64,000 nucleotides of DNA from Streptomyces sp. SA15 (GCF_002291145.1 NZ_NTGE01000140.1:1-64000); one strand, 5' to 3'; shown: positions 7,623 through 16,492, numbered from the stretch's first letter. Made by a program: numbers and translations. The notes: a model not told the origin generated them from the letters alone.

Positions 7623-8684
7623 ATGGCGGATGCCAAGGTCATTCCGTTCGACGACGACCGGTCCCGCGGGAGCGCCGTACAGCGGCCGCCGCGGCGCCGG
7701 AGCGCGGGGAGCCGGCGCAAGGGCACGGAATCCGCGCTGGTACGTGAGGTCCAGCCCCTGCCCAGCAGGGCGCCCGCGCAGGATGATGTTCCTGTGACCC
7801 GTGAGGAACAGCCGCCCGAGCAGCACCGGCACACCGGCGACCACGGCGGCCTGGAGAAGCGCATCGCGGGCGGCCTGTCCTTCCTGCGCCGCCGCCTCAC
7901 CGGGGACTACGAGGTCGACGACTTCGGCTACGACGAGGAGCTGACCGACCAGGTCCTGATGTCCCTGCTGCGCCCGGTGTACGAGAAGTACTTCCGGGTC
8001 GAGGTGAAGGGCGTGGAGAACATCCCGTCCGAGGGCGGCGCGCTGATCGTCGCCAACCACTCCGGGACGCTGCCGCTGGACGGCCTGATGATGCAGGTCG
8101 CCGTCCACGACCACCACCCCTCTGGGCGGCATCTCCGCCTGCTCGCCGCCGACCTGGTCTTCATGCTGCCGGTGGTCAACGAACTGGCCCGCAAGCTGGG
8201 CCACACCCTGGCCTGCGCGGAGGACGCCGAACGCCTCCTCGGGCAGGGCGAGCTCGTCGGGGTCATGCCGGAGGGCTTCAAGGGCATCGGGAAGCCCTTC
8301 AGCGAGCGCTACAAGCTCCAGCGCTTCGGCCGCGGCGGCTTCGTCTCCACGGCGCTGCGCCAGGGCGCCCCGATCATCCCGTGCTCGATCGTCGGGGCCG
8401 AGGAGATCTACCCGATGATCGGCAACGCCAAGACGCTGGCCCGGGTCCTCGGCTTCCCGTACTTCCCGCTCACACCGACGTTCCCCTGGCTGGGCCCGCT
8501 CGGCGCGATCCCGCTGCCGACGAAGTGGACGATCCAGTTCGGCGAGCCGATCCACACGGACGGCTATCCGCCGGAGGCGGCCGAGGACCCAATGCTGATG
8601 TTCAACCTGACCGACCAGGTCAGGGAACAGATCCAGCACACGCTGTACAAGTTGTTGGTGCAGCGGAGGTCGGTGTTCTTCTAG
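7623..8684 (+). CDS. Lysophospholipid acyltransferase family protein (PlsC-like)
   Basis: A 353-residue protein with a ~130-residue charged N-terminal extension and then a PlsC/AGPAT domain. The catalytic HX4D motif is NHSGTLPLD, and the substrate-binding block is MPEGFKGIGKPFSER. Such enzymes transfer a fatty-acyl chain to lysophosphatidate or related acceptors at the membrane. The downstream neighbour is convergent rsbN, separated by a strong terminator. Confidence 0.85.
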   Translation: MADAKVIPFDDDRSRGSAVQRPPRRRSAGSRRKGTESALVREVQPLPSRAPAQDDVPVTREEQPPEQHRHTGDHGGLEKRIAGGLSFLRRRLTGDYEVDDFGYDEELTDQVLMSLLRPVYEKYFRVEVKGVENIPSEGGALIVANHSGTLPLDGLMMQVAVHDHHPSGRHLRLLAADLVFMLPVVNELARKLGHTLACAEDAERLLGQGELVGVMPEGFKGIGKPFSERYKLQRFGRGGFVSTALRQGAPIIPCSIVGAEEIYPMIGNAKTLARVLGFPYFPLTPTFPWLGPLGAIPLPTKWTIQFGEPIHTDGYPPEAAEDPMLMFNLTDQVREQIQHTLYKLLVQRRSVFF

Positions 8685-8719
8685 GTCTACGACGACCACG
8701 GCGCCCTTCATCTACGACG

Positions 8720-8753
8720 ATGGGGGCGCCCTTCGTGAGAAGGGCGCCCCCAT
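8720..8753. terminator. Bidirectional terminator between the acyltransferase gene and rsbN
   Basis: A perfect 15-bp stem, ATGGGGGCGCCCTTC (8720-8734) and its complement (8739-8753), closed by a GTGA tetraloop between two convergent genes. There is no T-tract, typical of Streptomyces terminators. Confidence 0.85.
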
Positions 8754-8773
8754 GGCCGTACGGACGGCGGCGT

Positions 8774-10021
8774 CTACCCCGCGTCCTCGCCCTCGATGCC
8801 CAATCCGGGCAGCAGGCCGGGGAGGAGCGGTGGGACCGTGACGTCCGTCCCGCCGGTCGGGGGCTTGCTGGTGGACGGTGACGCGCTGCCGGTGTCCTTC
8901 GGCGGGTCGAGCAGGCCGCCGGTGTTGCCGCCCAGCAGGCCGCTGCCGCCCTCGCTGCCGGAACCGGCCGACTTGCTGGGGCTGTTGCTGCCGGTGCCGG
9001 TGCTTTCGGAGGAGCCGCCGCTGCCGGTGCTGGGCGCCTTCGACCGGCCGGGACCGGACGATGTGTCGGAGGGCGTGGACCCGGAGCCCTGCCGCCGACC
9101 GCTTCCGTCGCCGCCCTGGGCCGGGGGCTGCGGGAGCAGGGACTGCAGCGGGGCGACCTCTTCGTCTATGGCGTCGAAGACCGACGACACCTGCTCGCTG
9201 ACGTCACCGAGCTGGACGGGCAGCTTGTCGCGCAGTGCGCCCCAGGCGTCGCGGTGCGAGCGGGAGAAGGTGTCGAGGGCCTGGATGGGGCCCAGGGAGT
9301 CGGGGTCGCGCTGATACGCGGCGGTCAGCAGGCGGTGGCCCTCGGAGGCGTCGTGCCGCATGCCGGACAGGGCGCGGCGGATCTCGCCGAGGGACTCGTG
9401 GTCGAGGTCGCCGCCGCGGCCACGCTCCATCAGCCGGCGGGCTTCGCCGAGCCGTGTGGAGGCCTGGTCGAGGTAGGTCCGGCCGCGCTCGTCGTCACCG
9501 TCGGACAGGTGGTTGAGCTTGAAGTCCTCGATGCCCCGCTTGAGGCCGTACAGCGAGTCGCCGGGCAGGGCGTCGGAGCTGGCGGCGGCGACTCCGCCGA
9601 AGGCTCCCGCGGCCACGCCGACGCTGAGTCCGCCGGCGGCGAGGCCCTTGGTCAGTCGCGAACGCGGCCGGAGCTTGCCCAACGGGCTGCCCCGGTGAGC
9701 TCCCTGCCGGTGGGAGCGCTGCCCGGGTAGCGAAGAGTCCGCTGCCTCGCCTCCGGCGGTGCCCTCCAGCAGCATGGCCTCCATGGCGGCCACGAGCTGG
9801 GCCCGCTGGACGACCTTGACCTCGGGGTCCAGCTCAGGTTTGGGCAGCTCGCCGAGACCGGTGGCGAGGGCCAGTAGCCGGCCCTGCTCGGTCTGTTCCG
9901 CAGCAGCCGGGGACGGCGGTGGTCCTTCGGACTGCTCGGCCGCCGTGCCCCGGTCGGACTGCTCCTCCAGGGCCTGGGCGAAGGCGTTCGCCCGCCGGTG
10001 CGCCGATACGTTCGCGATCAC
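8774..10021 (-). CDS. rsbN: Anti-sigma factor RsbN (sigma-BldN antagonist)
   Basis: A 415-residue protein immediately downstream of bldN. The N-terminal ~110 residues (MIANVSAHRRANAFAQALEE onward) are cytoplasmic and would bind the sigma factor. One membrane segment follows (GLSVGVAAGAFGGVAAA), then an extracytoplasmic helical domain with GDSLYGLKRGIEDFKL, and a long Ser/Gly/Pro-rich tail. This matches the known RsbN, a membrane anti-sigma factor that holds BldN inactive. The GTG at 10021 is chosen because AGGAGG lies 8 bases upstream; the in-frame GTG nine bases earlier overlaps the spacer. Known role: control of chaplin and rodlin expression and entry into aerial growth. Confidence 0.9.
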   Translation of the reverse strand: MIANVSAHRRANAFAQALEEQSDRGTAAEQSEGPPPSPAAAEQTEQGRLLALATGLGELPKPELDPEVKVVQRAQLVAAMEAMLLEGTAGGEAADSSLPGQRSHRQGAHRGSPLGKLRPRSRLTKGLAAGGLSVGVAAGAFGGVAAASSDALPGDSLYGLKRGIEDFKLNHLSDGDDERGRTYLDQASTRLGEARRLMERGRGGDLDHESLGEIRRALSGMRHDASEGHRLLTAAYQRDPDSLGPIQALDTFSRSHRDAWGALRDKLPVQLGDVSEQVSSVFDAIDEEVAPLQSLLPQPPAQGGDGSGRRQGSGSTPSDTSSGPGRSKAPSTGSGGSSESTGTGSNSPSKSAGSGSEGGSGLLGGNTGGLLDPPKDTGSASPSTSKPPTGGTDVTVPPLLPGLLPGLGIEGEDAG

Positions 10022-10151
10022 TGGCGGCACCTCCTCTCGTCATGACGGTCGACTCCCCAGGGGGTCCTGAGGGTTGCACGCCCTGACCACAAGCACACGA
10101 TCGGGTGATCGAAGTCGGCCAGGTAGTGACCACAGGGAGCCTGCATCCCGC

Positions 10152-10180
10152 ACAACGAGTGGCGCGGCACTTGGGTTACG
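10152..10180 (-). promoter_or_regulatory. Candidate sigma-BldN promoter for rsbN
   Basis: On the minus strand CGTAAC (10180-10175) and CGTTGT (10157-10152) are separated by 17 bases. The published BldN consensus is close to CGTAAC-N16-CGTTGA, and rsbN is known to depend on BldN. The start would lie about 125 bases before the rsbN GTG, giving autoregulatory feedback of the anti-sigma factor. Confidence 0.55.
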
Positions 10181-10254
10181 GACGGAGAATGATCGGGTCG
10201 GGGAGCCAACGGACTGTCACCGAAAGCGAGTTGAAGGTCACGGAACGTGCGCTG

Positions 10255-11028
10255 TCAGCGCGCGTCGTCCGGGAGGAGCCGGGCGAGGGTGCGCACGGCC
10301 CGGTATTGGAGGGTCTTGATGGCGCCCTCGTTCTTGCCCATCACACGGGCGGTCTCGGCGACGGAGAGGCCCTGGAGGAAGCGGAGCGTCACACACTCCT
10401 GCTGCTGGGGATTGAGCCGTCGTACGGCATCCAGGAGAGCGGCGTTGGAGAGGGACTCCAGGACGGAGTCCTCGGGAGACCGCTCGACCTCGTTGGCGTC
10501 GAGCATCTCGCCGGTGGTCACCTCCAGCCGGAAACGACTCGACTTGAAATGGTCGGCGACGAGATTGCGGGCGATCGTGACCAGCCACGCCCCGAAGTCC
10601 CGCCCCTGCCAGGTGAAGGTGCCGATCCGCCGCAGTGCCCGCAGAAAGGTCTCGCTCGTGAGGTCCTCGGCGGTCGCCTTCCCTCCCACTCGGTAGTAGA
10701 TGTACCGGTACACGGTGTCGCTGTACTGGTCGTAGAGGCGGCCGAAGGCGTCGGCCTCGCCCGCCTGTGCGCGCTCGACGAGATCCATCATCCGAGCGCT
10801 GTCGCTGTCGGCAGCCGGCCGCCGAGCGGTGGCGGCACCACTCGAACGCCCCCGTCTGCCGACAGCGGCGCTGCCGTCGGCGAGCGCGTAGCACGGGCCG
10901 ACGGGGGTGGTGGCTACGGCGAGGGCAGGGACGGCGTACGCGGTGGGGACGAAGCCGCGCAACAGGTCTTGGACCGTTGCGCGCAGCGTAGCCAGGCCCG
11001 AGGCGTCAACCCCGACGTGTGGGTACAC
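10255..11028 (-). CDS. bldN: ECF sigma factor BldN, proprotein
   Basis: A 257-residue ECF sigma factor. Residues ~1-86 are the unusual N-terminal pro-sequence (MYPHVGVDASGLATLRATVQ...). Region 2 follows (MMDLVERAQAGEADAFGRLY, then TAEDLTSETFLRALRRI), and region 4 is near the C terminus (LSVAETARVMGKNEGAIKTL). It is almost identical to S. coelicolor BldN/AdsA, which is made as an inactive precursor and cleaved. It directs chaplin, rodlin and bldM genes for aerial development. The GTG at 11028 has GGGAG upstream. In known strains bldN transcription is repressed by BldD. Confidence 0.95.
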   Translation of the reverse strand: MYPHVGVDASGLATLRATVQDLLRGFVPTAYAVPALAVATTPVGPCYALADGSAAVGRRGRSSGAATARRPAADSDSARMMDLVERAQAGEADAFGRLYDQYSDTVYRYIYYRVGGKATAEDLTSETFLRALRRIGTFTWQGRDFGAWLVTIARNLVADHFKSSRFRLEVTTGEMLDANEVERSPEDSVLESLSNAALLDAVRRLNPQQQECVTLRFLQGLSVAETARVMGKNEGAIKTLQYRAVRTLARLLPDDAR

Positions 11029-11422
11029 GGGACTCCCAGAGGCAGAGCTTCCATCAGTGCAGTGCGGGACCTTTCACCCGTCGTAGCGACGGAGGGGGTA
11101 CCGGTTTGCGTCTGAGGAGAATAACGCTTAGTACAGGTGCTGCTACACCCAGTTGCTCTATTCATCGATTACGTCGCTTCTGTAACCGAATGACGCCCGA
11201 TCAAGTGCCGCACAGTGACCGGTTGTTGATCAGAACGGTGCATGTTCCGTCTGGGTCCGGGGCGTGTTGTGGCCGTGTGCAGCCAATGGGACTGGACAGG
11301 GGGGTTGCGGGTATGACTTGGGGATTGGGCGGGGTGTGGCGGGCGTGATCGGAAGTGTCGCCCGGCGTGGGGGCCGGCCTCGCTGCGGGCTCCGCGCCCG
11401 GACAAGCGCTACGCGCGACCCG
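11029..11422. promoter_or_regulatory. Long bldN upstream region
   Basis: This 394-base stretch has no convincing gene. It is expected to hold the bldN promoter and a long leader. AGTGC (11061-11065) and TCACC (11074-11078) resemble the AGTGA...TCACC half-sites of BldD, and a GTAACC at 11173-11178 could be part of a further element. Middle portions are AT-richer than the surroundings (around 11110-11240), as expected for a promoter. None of these sites is certain. Confidence 0.4.
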
Positions 11423-12334
11423 CTACCGCCGCCGCCGGTGCAACGCGATAGCCGCAGCCGTGCCTCCGGCCACCGCCCCCACGCCCGCCGCCGCCGGAAT
11501 GCCGACCTTCGCCGCCTTGCGGCCCGTGCGGTAGTCGCGCAGGCGCCAGTCCAGCTGTCGCGCGTGCTTGCGCAGCTTTGTGTCCGGGTTGATCGCGTAG
11601 GGGTGGCCGACCAGCGACAGCATCGGGATGTCGTTGTGCGAGTCGCTGTACGCGGCGCACCGGGAGAGGTCCAGCCCCTCCGCCACCGCCAGCGCCCGCA
11701 CCGCCTCCGCCTTGGCCGGCCCGTGCAGCGGCTCGCCCACCAGCTTGCCCGTGTACACGCCGTCGACCGACTCGGCCACCGTTCCCAGTGCCCCCGTCAG
11801 TCCCAGCCGCCGAGCGATCACCGTCGCGATCTCGACCGGGGCCGCGGTGACCAGCCACACCTTCTGGCCGGCGTCCAGGTGTGCCTGCGCCAACGCCCGC
11901 GTACCCGGCCAGATCCGCTCGGCCATGTACTCGTCGTAGATCTCCTCGCCGATCGACATCAGCTCGGAGACGCGGTGGCCCTGGACGATGGAGAGGGCCG
12001 AGTCGCGGGCCTCCTGCATGTGCTCGGGGTCCTCGACGCCGGCCAGCCGGAACCACGCCTGCTGCCACGCGAACTTCGCGAGGTCGCGGGTCTCGAAGAA
12101 CTTCCGCTTGTACAGGCCCCGCCCGAAGTGGAACAGCGCGGCGCCCTGCATCACGGTGTTGTCCAGGTCGAAGAAGGCGGCGGCATGCGCGTCGCCGGGG
12201 ACCGGGAACTCCGGTTCCTCACCGGAAACGTCCTGCGTGGACTTGCGCGCTGCCTCCGCCGAGGCCTCGCCTGCCAGCACGCTGCGCGCTGTGGCGGAGC
12301 GCCTACGGGGAGTGAGCCATCCGAGAGCGGCCAT
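11423..12334 (-). CDS. HAD-IB family phosphatase (SerB-like) with C-terminal membrane segment
   Basis: A 303-residue protein. Motif I is FFDLDNTVMQGAALF at about residues 54-68, with two catalytic Asp. Motif II is LVTAAP, and the later Lys and YSDSHNDIPML motifs complete the HAD-IB active site, as in phosphoserine phosphatase. The helical cap carries RDLAKFAWQQAWFRL. The C terminus has a small Ala/Gly-rich hydrophobic segment followed by RRRR, so it may be a membrane tail anchor. Substrate is unknown. It is divergent from the glutaredoxin-like gene. Confidence 0.8.
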   Translation of the reverse strand: MAALGWLTPRRRSATARSVLAGEASAEAARKSTQDVSGEEPEFPVPGDAHAAAFFDLDNTVMQGAALFHFGRGLYKRKFFETRDLAKFAWQQAWFRLAGVEDPEHMQEARDSALSIVQGHRVSELMSIGEEIYDEYMAERIWPGTRALAQAHLDAGQKVWLVTAAPVEIATVIARRLGLTGALGTVAESVDGVYTGKLVGEPLHGPAKAEAVRALAVAEGLDLSRCAAYSDSHNDIPMLSLVGHPYAINPDTKLRKHARQLDWRLRDYRTGRKAAKVGIPAAAGVGAVAGGTAAAIALHRRRR

Positions 12335-12436
12335 GGCGTGAGCATAGCCAGTTTGTTCGGTGGTTCCTCAGTCGTGAGGTTTGAAGGGTGTGAACTCTCC
12401 ACGACCGGCCCGTTAAACAGGCGGAGAATGGCCGAC

Positions 12437-12733
12437 ATGAGTTCCCTCTTTCGTCGTAGCGCCCCGAGCGCGCCGCAGGCACCGAACGTCCCCCGGGACC
12501 GTCTCGTCACTCTCATCCGTAAGCCGGGCTGCCATCTGTGTGATGACGCACAGGTCGTGGTCGAGAAGGTCTGCGCCGATCTGGGGGTCCCCTGGGAGAA
12601 GAAGGACATCACCCAGGACACCCAACTCCACGATCAGTACTGGGAACAGATCCCTGTCGTACTCGTCGACGGGGAACAGCACACCTTCTGGCGCGTGAAC
12701 GAACAGCGCCTGAGGAAGGCCCTGACCGAGTAG
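12437..12733 (+). CDS. Glutaredoxin-family protein
   Basis: A 98-residue thioredoxin-fold protein. The redox motif is KPGCHLCDDA (CxxC), followed by EKKDITQDTQL and the cis-Pro loop QIPVVLVDG. Such proteins reduce disulfides, in Streptomyces presumably with mycothiol. GGAG at 12423-12426 is spaced 10 bases from the ATG at 12437, so this start is preferred over the ATG at 12428. It precedes rex, as in other Streptomyces, which links it to redox control. Confidence 0.85.
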   Translation: MSSLFRRSAPSAPQAPNVPRDRLVTLIRKPGCHLCDDAQVVVEKVCADLGVPWEKKDITQDTQLHDQYWEQIPVVLVDGEQHTFWRVNEQRLRKALTE

Positions 12734-12878
12734 TCCAACTGGACCAGAACGTCGCTTAGGATCGACGGCGACTGGGTCTCGGGGGCGGGAATCGTTGAGG
12801 AGAGTGTGCGGTTTTGCCCCCAAGAGAAGAGGAACGGTGGTGCGGATGCGCCGGTTCCACACCCGTGCGCCGGGGGCG

Positions 12879-12894
12879 CGTGACCCCGGTCACG
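12879..12894. promoter_or_regulatory. Crp-like palindrome upstream of rex
   Basis: CGTGACCCCGGTCACG is a 7+2+7 palindrome. The inner GTGACCCCGGTCAC fits the Streptomyces Crp consensus GTG-N6-GNCAC exactly. It is 28 bases before the Rex operator, so it could sit near or upstream of the -35 region of the rex-hem promoter. Confidence 0.4.
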
Positions 12895-12921
12895 TTGGCC
12901 GGGCAAAACGGACACCATCTT

Positions 12922-12937
12922 TGTGCACGCGTTCACA
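12922..12937. promoter_or_regulatory. Rex operator (ROP)
   Basis: TGTGCACGCGTTCACA matches the Rex consensus TGTGAACNNNTTCACA at all but one fixed position. It lies 78 bases before the rex start, as in S. coelicolor, where Rex represses its own rex-hemACD operon when NADH/NAD+ is low and is released when NADH rises. Confidence 0.9.
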
Positions 12938-13014
12938 AAGACATAGCCTGCATTCGACGGGGCGGTCTAGGTACGTGTGACCGCCTGCAGCCCCGCTCTA
13001 CCCGCAGGAGCACC

Positions 13015-13782
13015 GTGGCAACTGGCCGAACTCACCGACCGGCGACCCGTAGCCGAGGGATTCCCGAGGCCACCGTCGCCCGGCTTCCGCTGTACCTCCG
13101 AGCCCTCACCGCGCTGTCGGAGCGCTCAGTGCCCACGGTCTCCTCCGAGGAGCTCGCGGCCGCCGCGGGGGTCAACTCCGCGAAGCTGCGCAAGGACTTC
13201 TCGTACCTCGGCTCCTACGGGACCAGGGGCGTCGGCTACGACGTCGAGTATCTCGTCTACCAGATCTCCCGCGAACTCGGCCTCACCCAGGACTGGCCGG
13301 TCGTGATCGTCGGTATCGGTAACCTCGGCGCCGCCCTCGCCAACTACGGCGGGTTCGCCTCCCGTGGGTTCCGGGTCGCGGCCCTCATCGACGCCGATCC
13401 CGCGATGGCCGGAAAGCCGGTGGCCGGGATCCCCGTCCAGCACACGGACGAACTCGAGAAGATCATCAAGGACAACGGCGTGTCGATCGGTGTCATCGCC
13501 ACGCCCGCCGGCGCCGCCCAGCAGGTCTGCGACCGCCTGGTCGCCGCCGGGGTGAGCTCCATCCTGAACTTCGCGCCGACCGTGCTGTCCGTCCCGGACG
13601 GCGTCGACGTGCGCAAGGTCGACCTCTCCATCGAGCTGCAGATCCTCGCCTTCCACGAGCAGCGCAAGGCCGGTGAGGAGGCCGCCGCCCTGCGCGACGG
13701 CACCGGACCGGTCGCCGCCACCCGCGAGGACTCCGCCGACAAGGGACCAGACGGGGATGTCCCCGCCGTGATGCCGGCATGA
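13015..13782 (+). CDS. rex: Redox-sensing transcriptional repressor Rex
   Basis: A 255-residue protein. The N-terminal winged helix (residues ~15-85: IPEATVARLPLYLRALTALS, VNSAKLRKDFSYLGSYGTRG) binds DNA. The C-terminal Rossmann domain has GIGNLG at 100-105 and binds NAD(H); a C-terminal helix mediates domain swapping. Rex senses the NADH/NAD+ ratio and controls respiratory genes (cydABCD, nuo) and its own operon. The GTG start at 13015 has AGGAG at 13006-13010. Sequence identity to S. coelicolor Rex is very high. Its stop overlaps the hemA start by 4 bases. Confidence 0.97.
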   Translation: MATGRTHRPATRSRGIPEATVARLPLYLRALTALSERSVPTVSSEELAAAAGVNSAKLRKDFSYLGSYGTRGVGYDVEYLVYQISRELGLTQDWPVVIVGIGNLGAALANYGGFASRGFRVAALIDADPAMAGKPVAGIPVQHTDELEKIIKDNGVSIGVIATPAGAAQQVCDRLVAAGVSSILNFAPTVLSVPDGVDVRKVDLSIELQILAFHEQRKAGEEAAALRDGTGPVAATREDSADKGPDGDVPAVMPA

Positions 13783-15536
13783 GTCTCCTCGTTGTCGGGC
13801 TGAGCCACCGCAGCGCCCCGGTCAGCGTGCTGGAGCGGGCCGCGCTGAGCGCGGACGCCCAGATCAAGCTGCTCCAGGACACGGTCGCGGCGGAGCCGGC
13901 CACCGAGGCCGCGGTGCTCGCCACCTGCAACCGCATCGAGCTGTACGCCGACGTGGACAAGTTCCACGCCGGTGTCGCCGAGCTGTCCACGCTGCTCGCC
14001 CAGCACAGCGGGGTCGGCCTGGAGGAGCTCACTCCCTACCTCTACGTGCACTACGAGGACCGGGCCGTCCACCACCTGTTCTCGGTGGCGTGCGGGCTGG
14101 ACTCGATGGTCGTCGGCGAGGGCCAGATCCTCGGCCAGATAAAGGACTCCCTGGCCAAGGCGCAGGACGTGCACAGCGCGGGCCGCCTCCTGAACGACCT
14201 GTTCCAGCAGGCCCTGCGCGTCGGCAAGCGCGCCCACTCCGAGACCGGCATCGACCGCGCCGGGCAGTCCCTGGTCACCTTCGGCCTGGAACAGCTGGCG
14301 GCGGGCCAGGCGGTCGAGAAGTGGGCCAAGGGCAAGAAGGCCCTGGTCATCGGCGCCGGCTCGATGTCGTCCCTGGCCGCGGCCACGCTCGCGCGGGCCG
14401 GGGTCGCCGAGATCGTGATCGCCAACCGCACGCACGACCGCGCCGACCGCCTCGCACAGATCCTCACCGAGGGTGACGACACGGACGTGCTGGCCCGCGC
14501 GGTACCGATGGAATCGGTGCCGGCCGAGCTGACACGTGCCGACGTCACCGTCTCCTGCACCGGCGCGACGGGACTCGTCCTGACGGCCGAATCGGTCGCG
14601 GCCGCGGTGGAGGGCCGTACGGGAGAGCCCGTCACACACAGCCGTACGGCTTCGGGCGCCGACTCCGGTCGTAATACCACGTCGGCCGCCGGACGCGGCG
14701 AGCTCCCGCCCACCAGCATCGGCGCCGAGGACGGCTGTCCGCTCGACCTGCCCGCCGTGCAGGCGACCGCCGGGTTCTCCGTGCTCGGCGAGGCGGCCGT
14801 GGCCGGTATGGCCGCCTCCGACCTGGAACAGCACGCGGCGTGGGTGGACAACGCCCCGCGTCAGCAGAACTCCGCCCCGGCCCCGGCGGGCGCCCTCACC
14901 ACGCTCGACCCGGCCGAGGAGGCGGACGCCATCGCCGCGCTCGCCGCCGCCGTCGCGGTCGTCGGACGCGTGCCCGAGCGGCGCAAGCCCGAGCCGGTCG
15001 CCGAGATCCCGCGGCCCGAGCCGGTGTTCTTCCTGCTCGACCTCGCCATGCCGCGTGACATCGACGCGGCCGTGCACCGGCTGACCGGGGTGCGGCTCGT
15101 CGACATCGAGTCGCTCGCGGAGGCCTCCGCCAACGCTCCCATGGCTGCCGACGTCGACCAGGTCCGCCGTATCGTCTCCGACGAGGTCGCGGCCTTCGGG
15201 GCGGCCCTGCGGGCCGCGCACATCACGCCCACCGTGGTCGCCCTGCGGACGATGGCCGCCGATGTCGTGGCGAACGAGATCGCCCGGCTCGAGGGGCGGC
15301 TGCCCGGCCTGGACGACAAGCACCGCGGTGAGATCGCGCAGACCGTCAAGCGTGTGGTCGACAAGCTGCTGCACGCGCCGACCGTACGGGTCAAGCAGCT
15401 CGCGGCCGAGCCCGGCGGCGCCGGGTACGCGGACGCGCTGCGCACCCTGTTCGACCTCGACCCCGAGACGGTGGCCGCCGTCTCCCGCGCCGAGGACAGC
15501 ACCGAGAAGAACGGCAAGAACCGAGGGCCGGAATGA
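13779..15536 (+). CDS. hemA: Glutamyl-tRNA reductase
   Basis: A 585-residue enzyme that reduces glutamyl-tRNA(Glu) to glutamate-1-semialdehyde, the committed step of C5 tetrapyrrole synthesis. The catalytic Cys is C50 in LATCNRIE. The NADPH domain has GAGSMSSLAAATLARAG, and the C-terminal dimerisation helix is intact. It is ~160 residues longer than enterobacterial HemA because of a low-complexity Thr/Ser/Ala insertion at about residues 280-405, typical of Streptomyces. It overlaps rex and hemC by 4 bases each (ATGA), so translation is probably coupled. Confidence 0.96.
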   Translation: MSLLVVGLSHRSAPVSVLERAALSADAQIKLLQDTVAAEPATEAAVLATCNRIELYADVDKFHAGVAELSTLLAQHSGVGLEELTPYLYVHYEDRAVHHLFSVACGLDSMVVGEGQILGQIKDSLAKAQDVHSAGRLLNDLFQQALRVGKRAHSETGIDRAGQSLVTFGLEQLAAGQAVEKWAKGKKALVIGAGSMSSLAAATLARAGVAEIVIANRTHDRADRLAQILTEGDDTDVLARAVPMESVPAELTRADVTVSCTGATGLVLTAESVAAAVEGRTGEPVTHSRTASGADSGRNTTSAAGRGELPPTSIGAEDGCPLDLPAVQATAGFSVLGEAAVAGMAASDLEQHAAWVDNAPRQQNSAPAPAGALTTLDPAEEADAIAALAAAVAVVGRVPERRKPEPVAEIPRPEPVFFLLDLAMPRDIDAAVHRLTGVRLVDIESLAEASANAPMAADVDQVRRIVSDEVAAFGAALRAAHITPTVVALRTMAADVVANEIARLEGRLPGLDDKHRGEIAQTVKRVVDKLLHAPTVRVKQLAAEPGGAGYADALRTLFDLDPETVAAVSRAEDSTEKNGKNRGPE

Positions 15537-16492
15537 CTCAGAAGGCATTGAGGCTCGGGACCAGGCGAAGCAGGCTCGCCCTGGCCCAGTCCGGGCAGGT
15601 GGCGGACGCCGTGAGCCAGGTGACCGGACGGCCCGTCGAGCTCGTCGAGATCACCACGTACGGCGATGTCTCCCGCGAGGCGCTCGCGCAGATCGGCGGC
15701 ACGGGGGTCTTCGTGACCGCTTTGCGGGAGGCGCTGCTCAAGGGCGAGGTCGACTTCGCGGTGCACTCGCTGAAGGACCTGCCCACCGGGCAGCCGGACC
15801 AGCTGGCGCTGGCCGCGATCCCCGTGCGCGAGGACCCGCGCGATGTGATCGTCGCCCGGGACGCGCTGAAGCTCACCGACCTGCCGCGCGGGGCGCGCAT
15901 CGGTACGGGTTCGCCGCGGCGGATGGCCCAGTTGAACGCGTACGCGCGCGGCCACGGGCTGGACATCGAGACGGTTCCGATCCGCGGGAACGTCGACACC
16001 CGGATCGGGTTCGTGCGGGACGGCGAGCTGGACGCCGTGGTGCTGGCCGCGGCCGGTTTGCAGCGCATCGGCCGGATCGACGAAGTGACCGACTTCCTGT
16101 CGGTCGACACGGTTTTGCCCGCCCCCGGCCAGGGGGCACTGGCGATCGAGTGTGCCGCGGACCACGCGGGCCTGATCGCAGCGCTCGGCGAGCTCGACGA
16201 CCCGTTCACGCGGGCCGCCGTCACCGCCGAACGGTCACTGCTCGCCGCCCTGGAGGCCGGCTGCAGTGCCCCTGTGGGGGCGCTGGCCGACCTGTTGGCC
16301 GACGGGCAGATTGTCAAGGAAATGCGCCTGCGGGGCGTCGTCGGCACGACCGACGGCACTCGCACGGTGCAGCTGTCCACCACCGGTCCCGTGCCCGAGA
16401 CGGACGACCAGGCAATGGCGCTCGGTCGCGAACTCGCCACCGAGATGCTTGCCCAGGGCGCGGCCGGTCTGATGGGGGAGCGAGCACATTGA
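15533..16492 (+). CDS. hemC: Hydroxymethylbilane synthase (porphobilinogen deaminase)
   Basis: A 319-residue enzyme that polymerises four porphobilinogen units to hydroxymethylbilane. The N-terminal LRLGTRRSRLALAQS, the VHSLKDLP loop and the Arg-rich IGTGSPRR substrate site are visible. The dipyrromethane cofactor Cys is C244 in LEAGCSAPVGA. It overlaps hemA by 4 bases and hemD by 4 bases (TTGA), within the Rex-controlled operon. Confidence 0.96.
   Translation: MTQKALRLGTRRSRLALAQSGQVADAVSQVTGRPVELVEITTYGDVSREALAQIGGTGVFVTALREALLKGEVDFAVHSLKDLPTGQPDQLALAAIPVREDPRDVIVARDALKLTDLPRGARIGTGSPRRMAQLNAYARGHGLDIETVPIRGNVDTRIGFVRDGELDAVVLAAAGLQRIGRIDEVTDFLSVDTVLPAPGQGALAIECAADHAGLIAALGELDDPFTRAAVTAERSLLAALEAGCSAPVGALADLLADGQIVKEMRLRGVVGTTDGTRTVQLSTTGPVPETDDQAMALGRELATEMLAQGAAGLMGERAH

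Noticed and set aside
12804..12980. Small open frame (about 58 codons) with GAGGAG upstream, between the glutaredoxin gene and rex
   Set aside because: It covers the Rex operator and the putative promoter, and its Arg-rich translation matches no known family. Left as non-coding.
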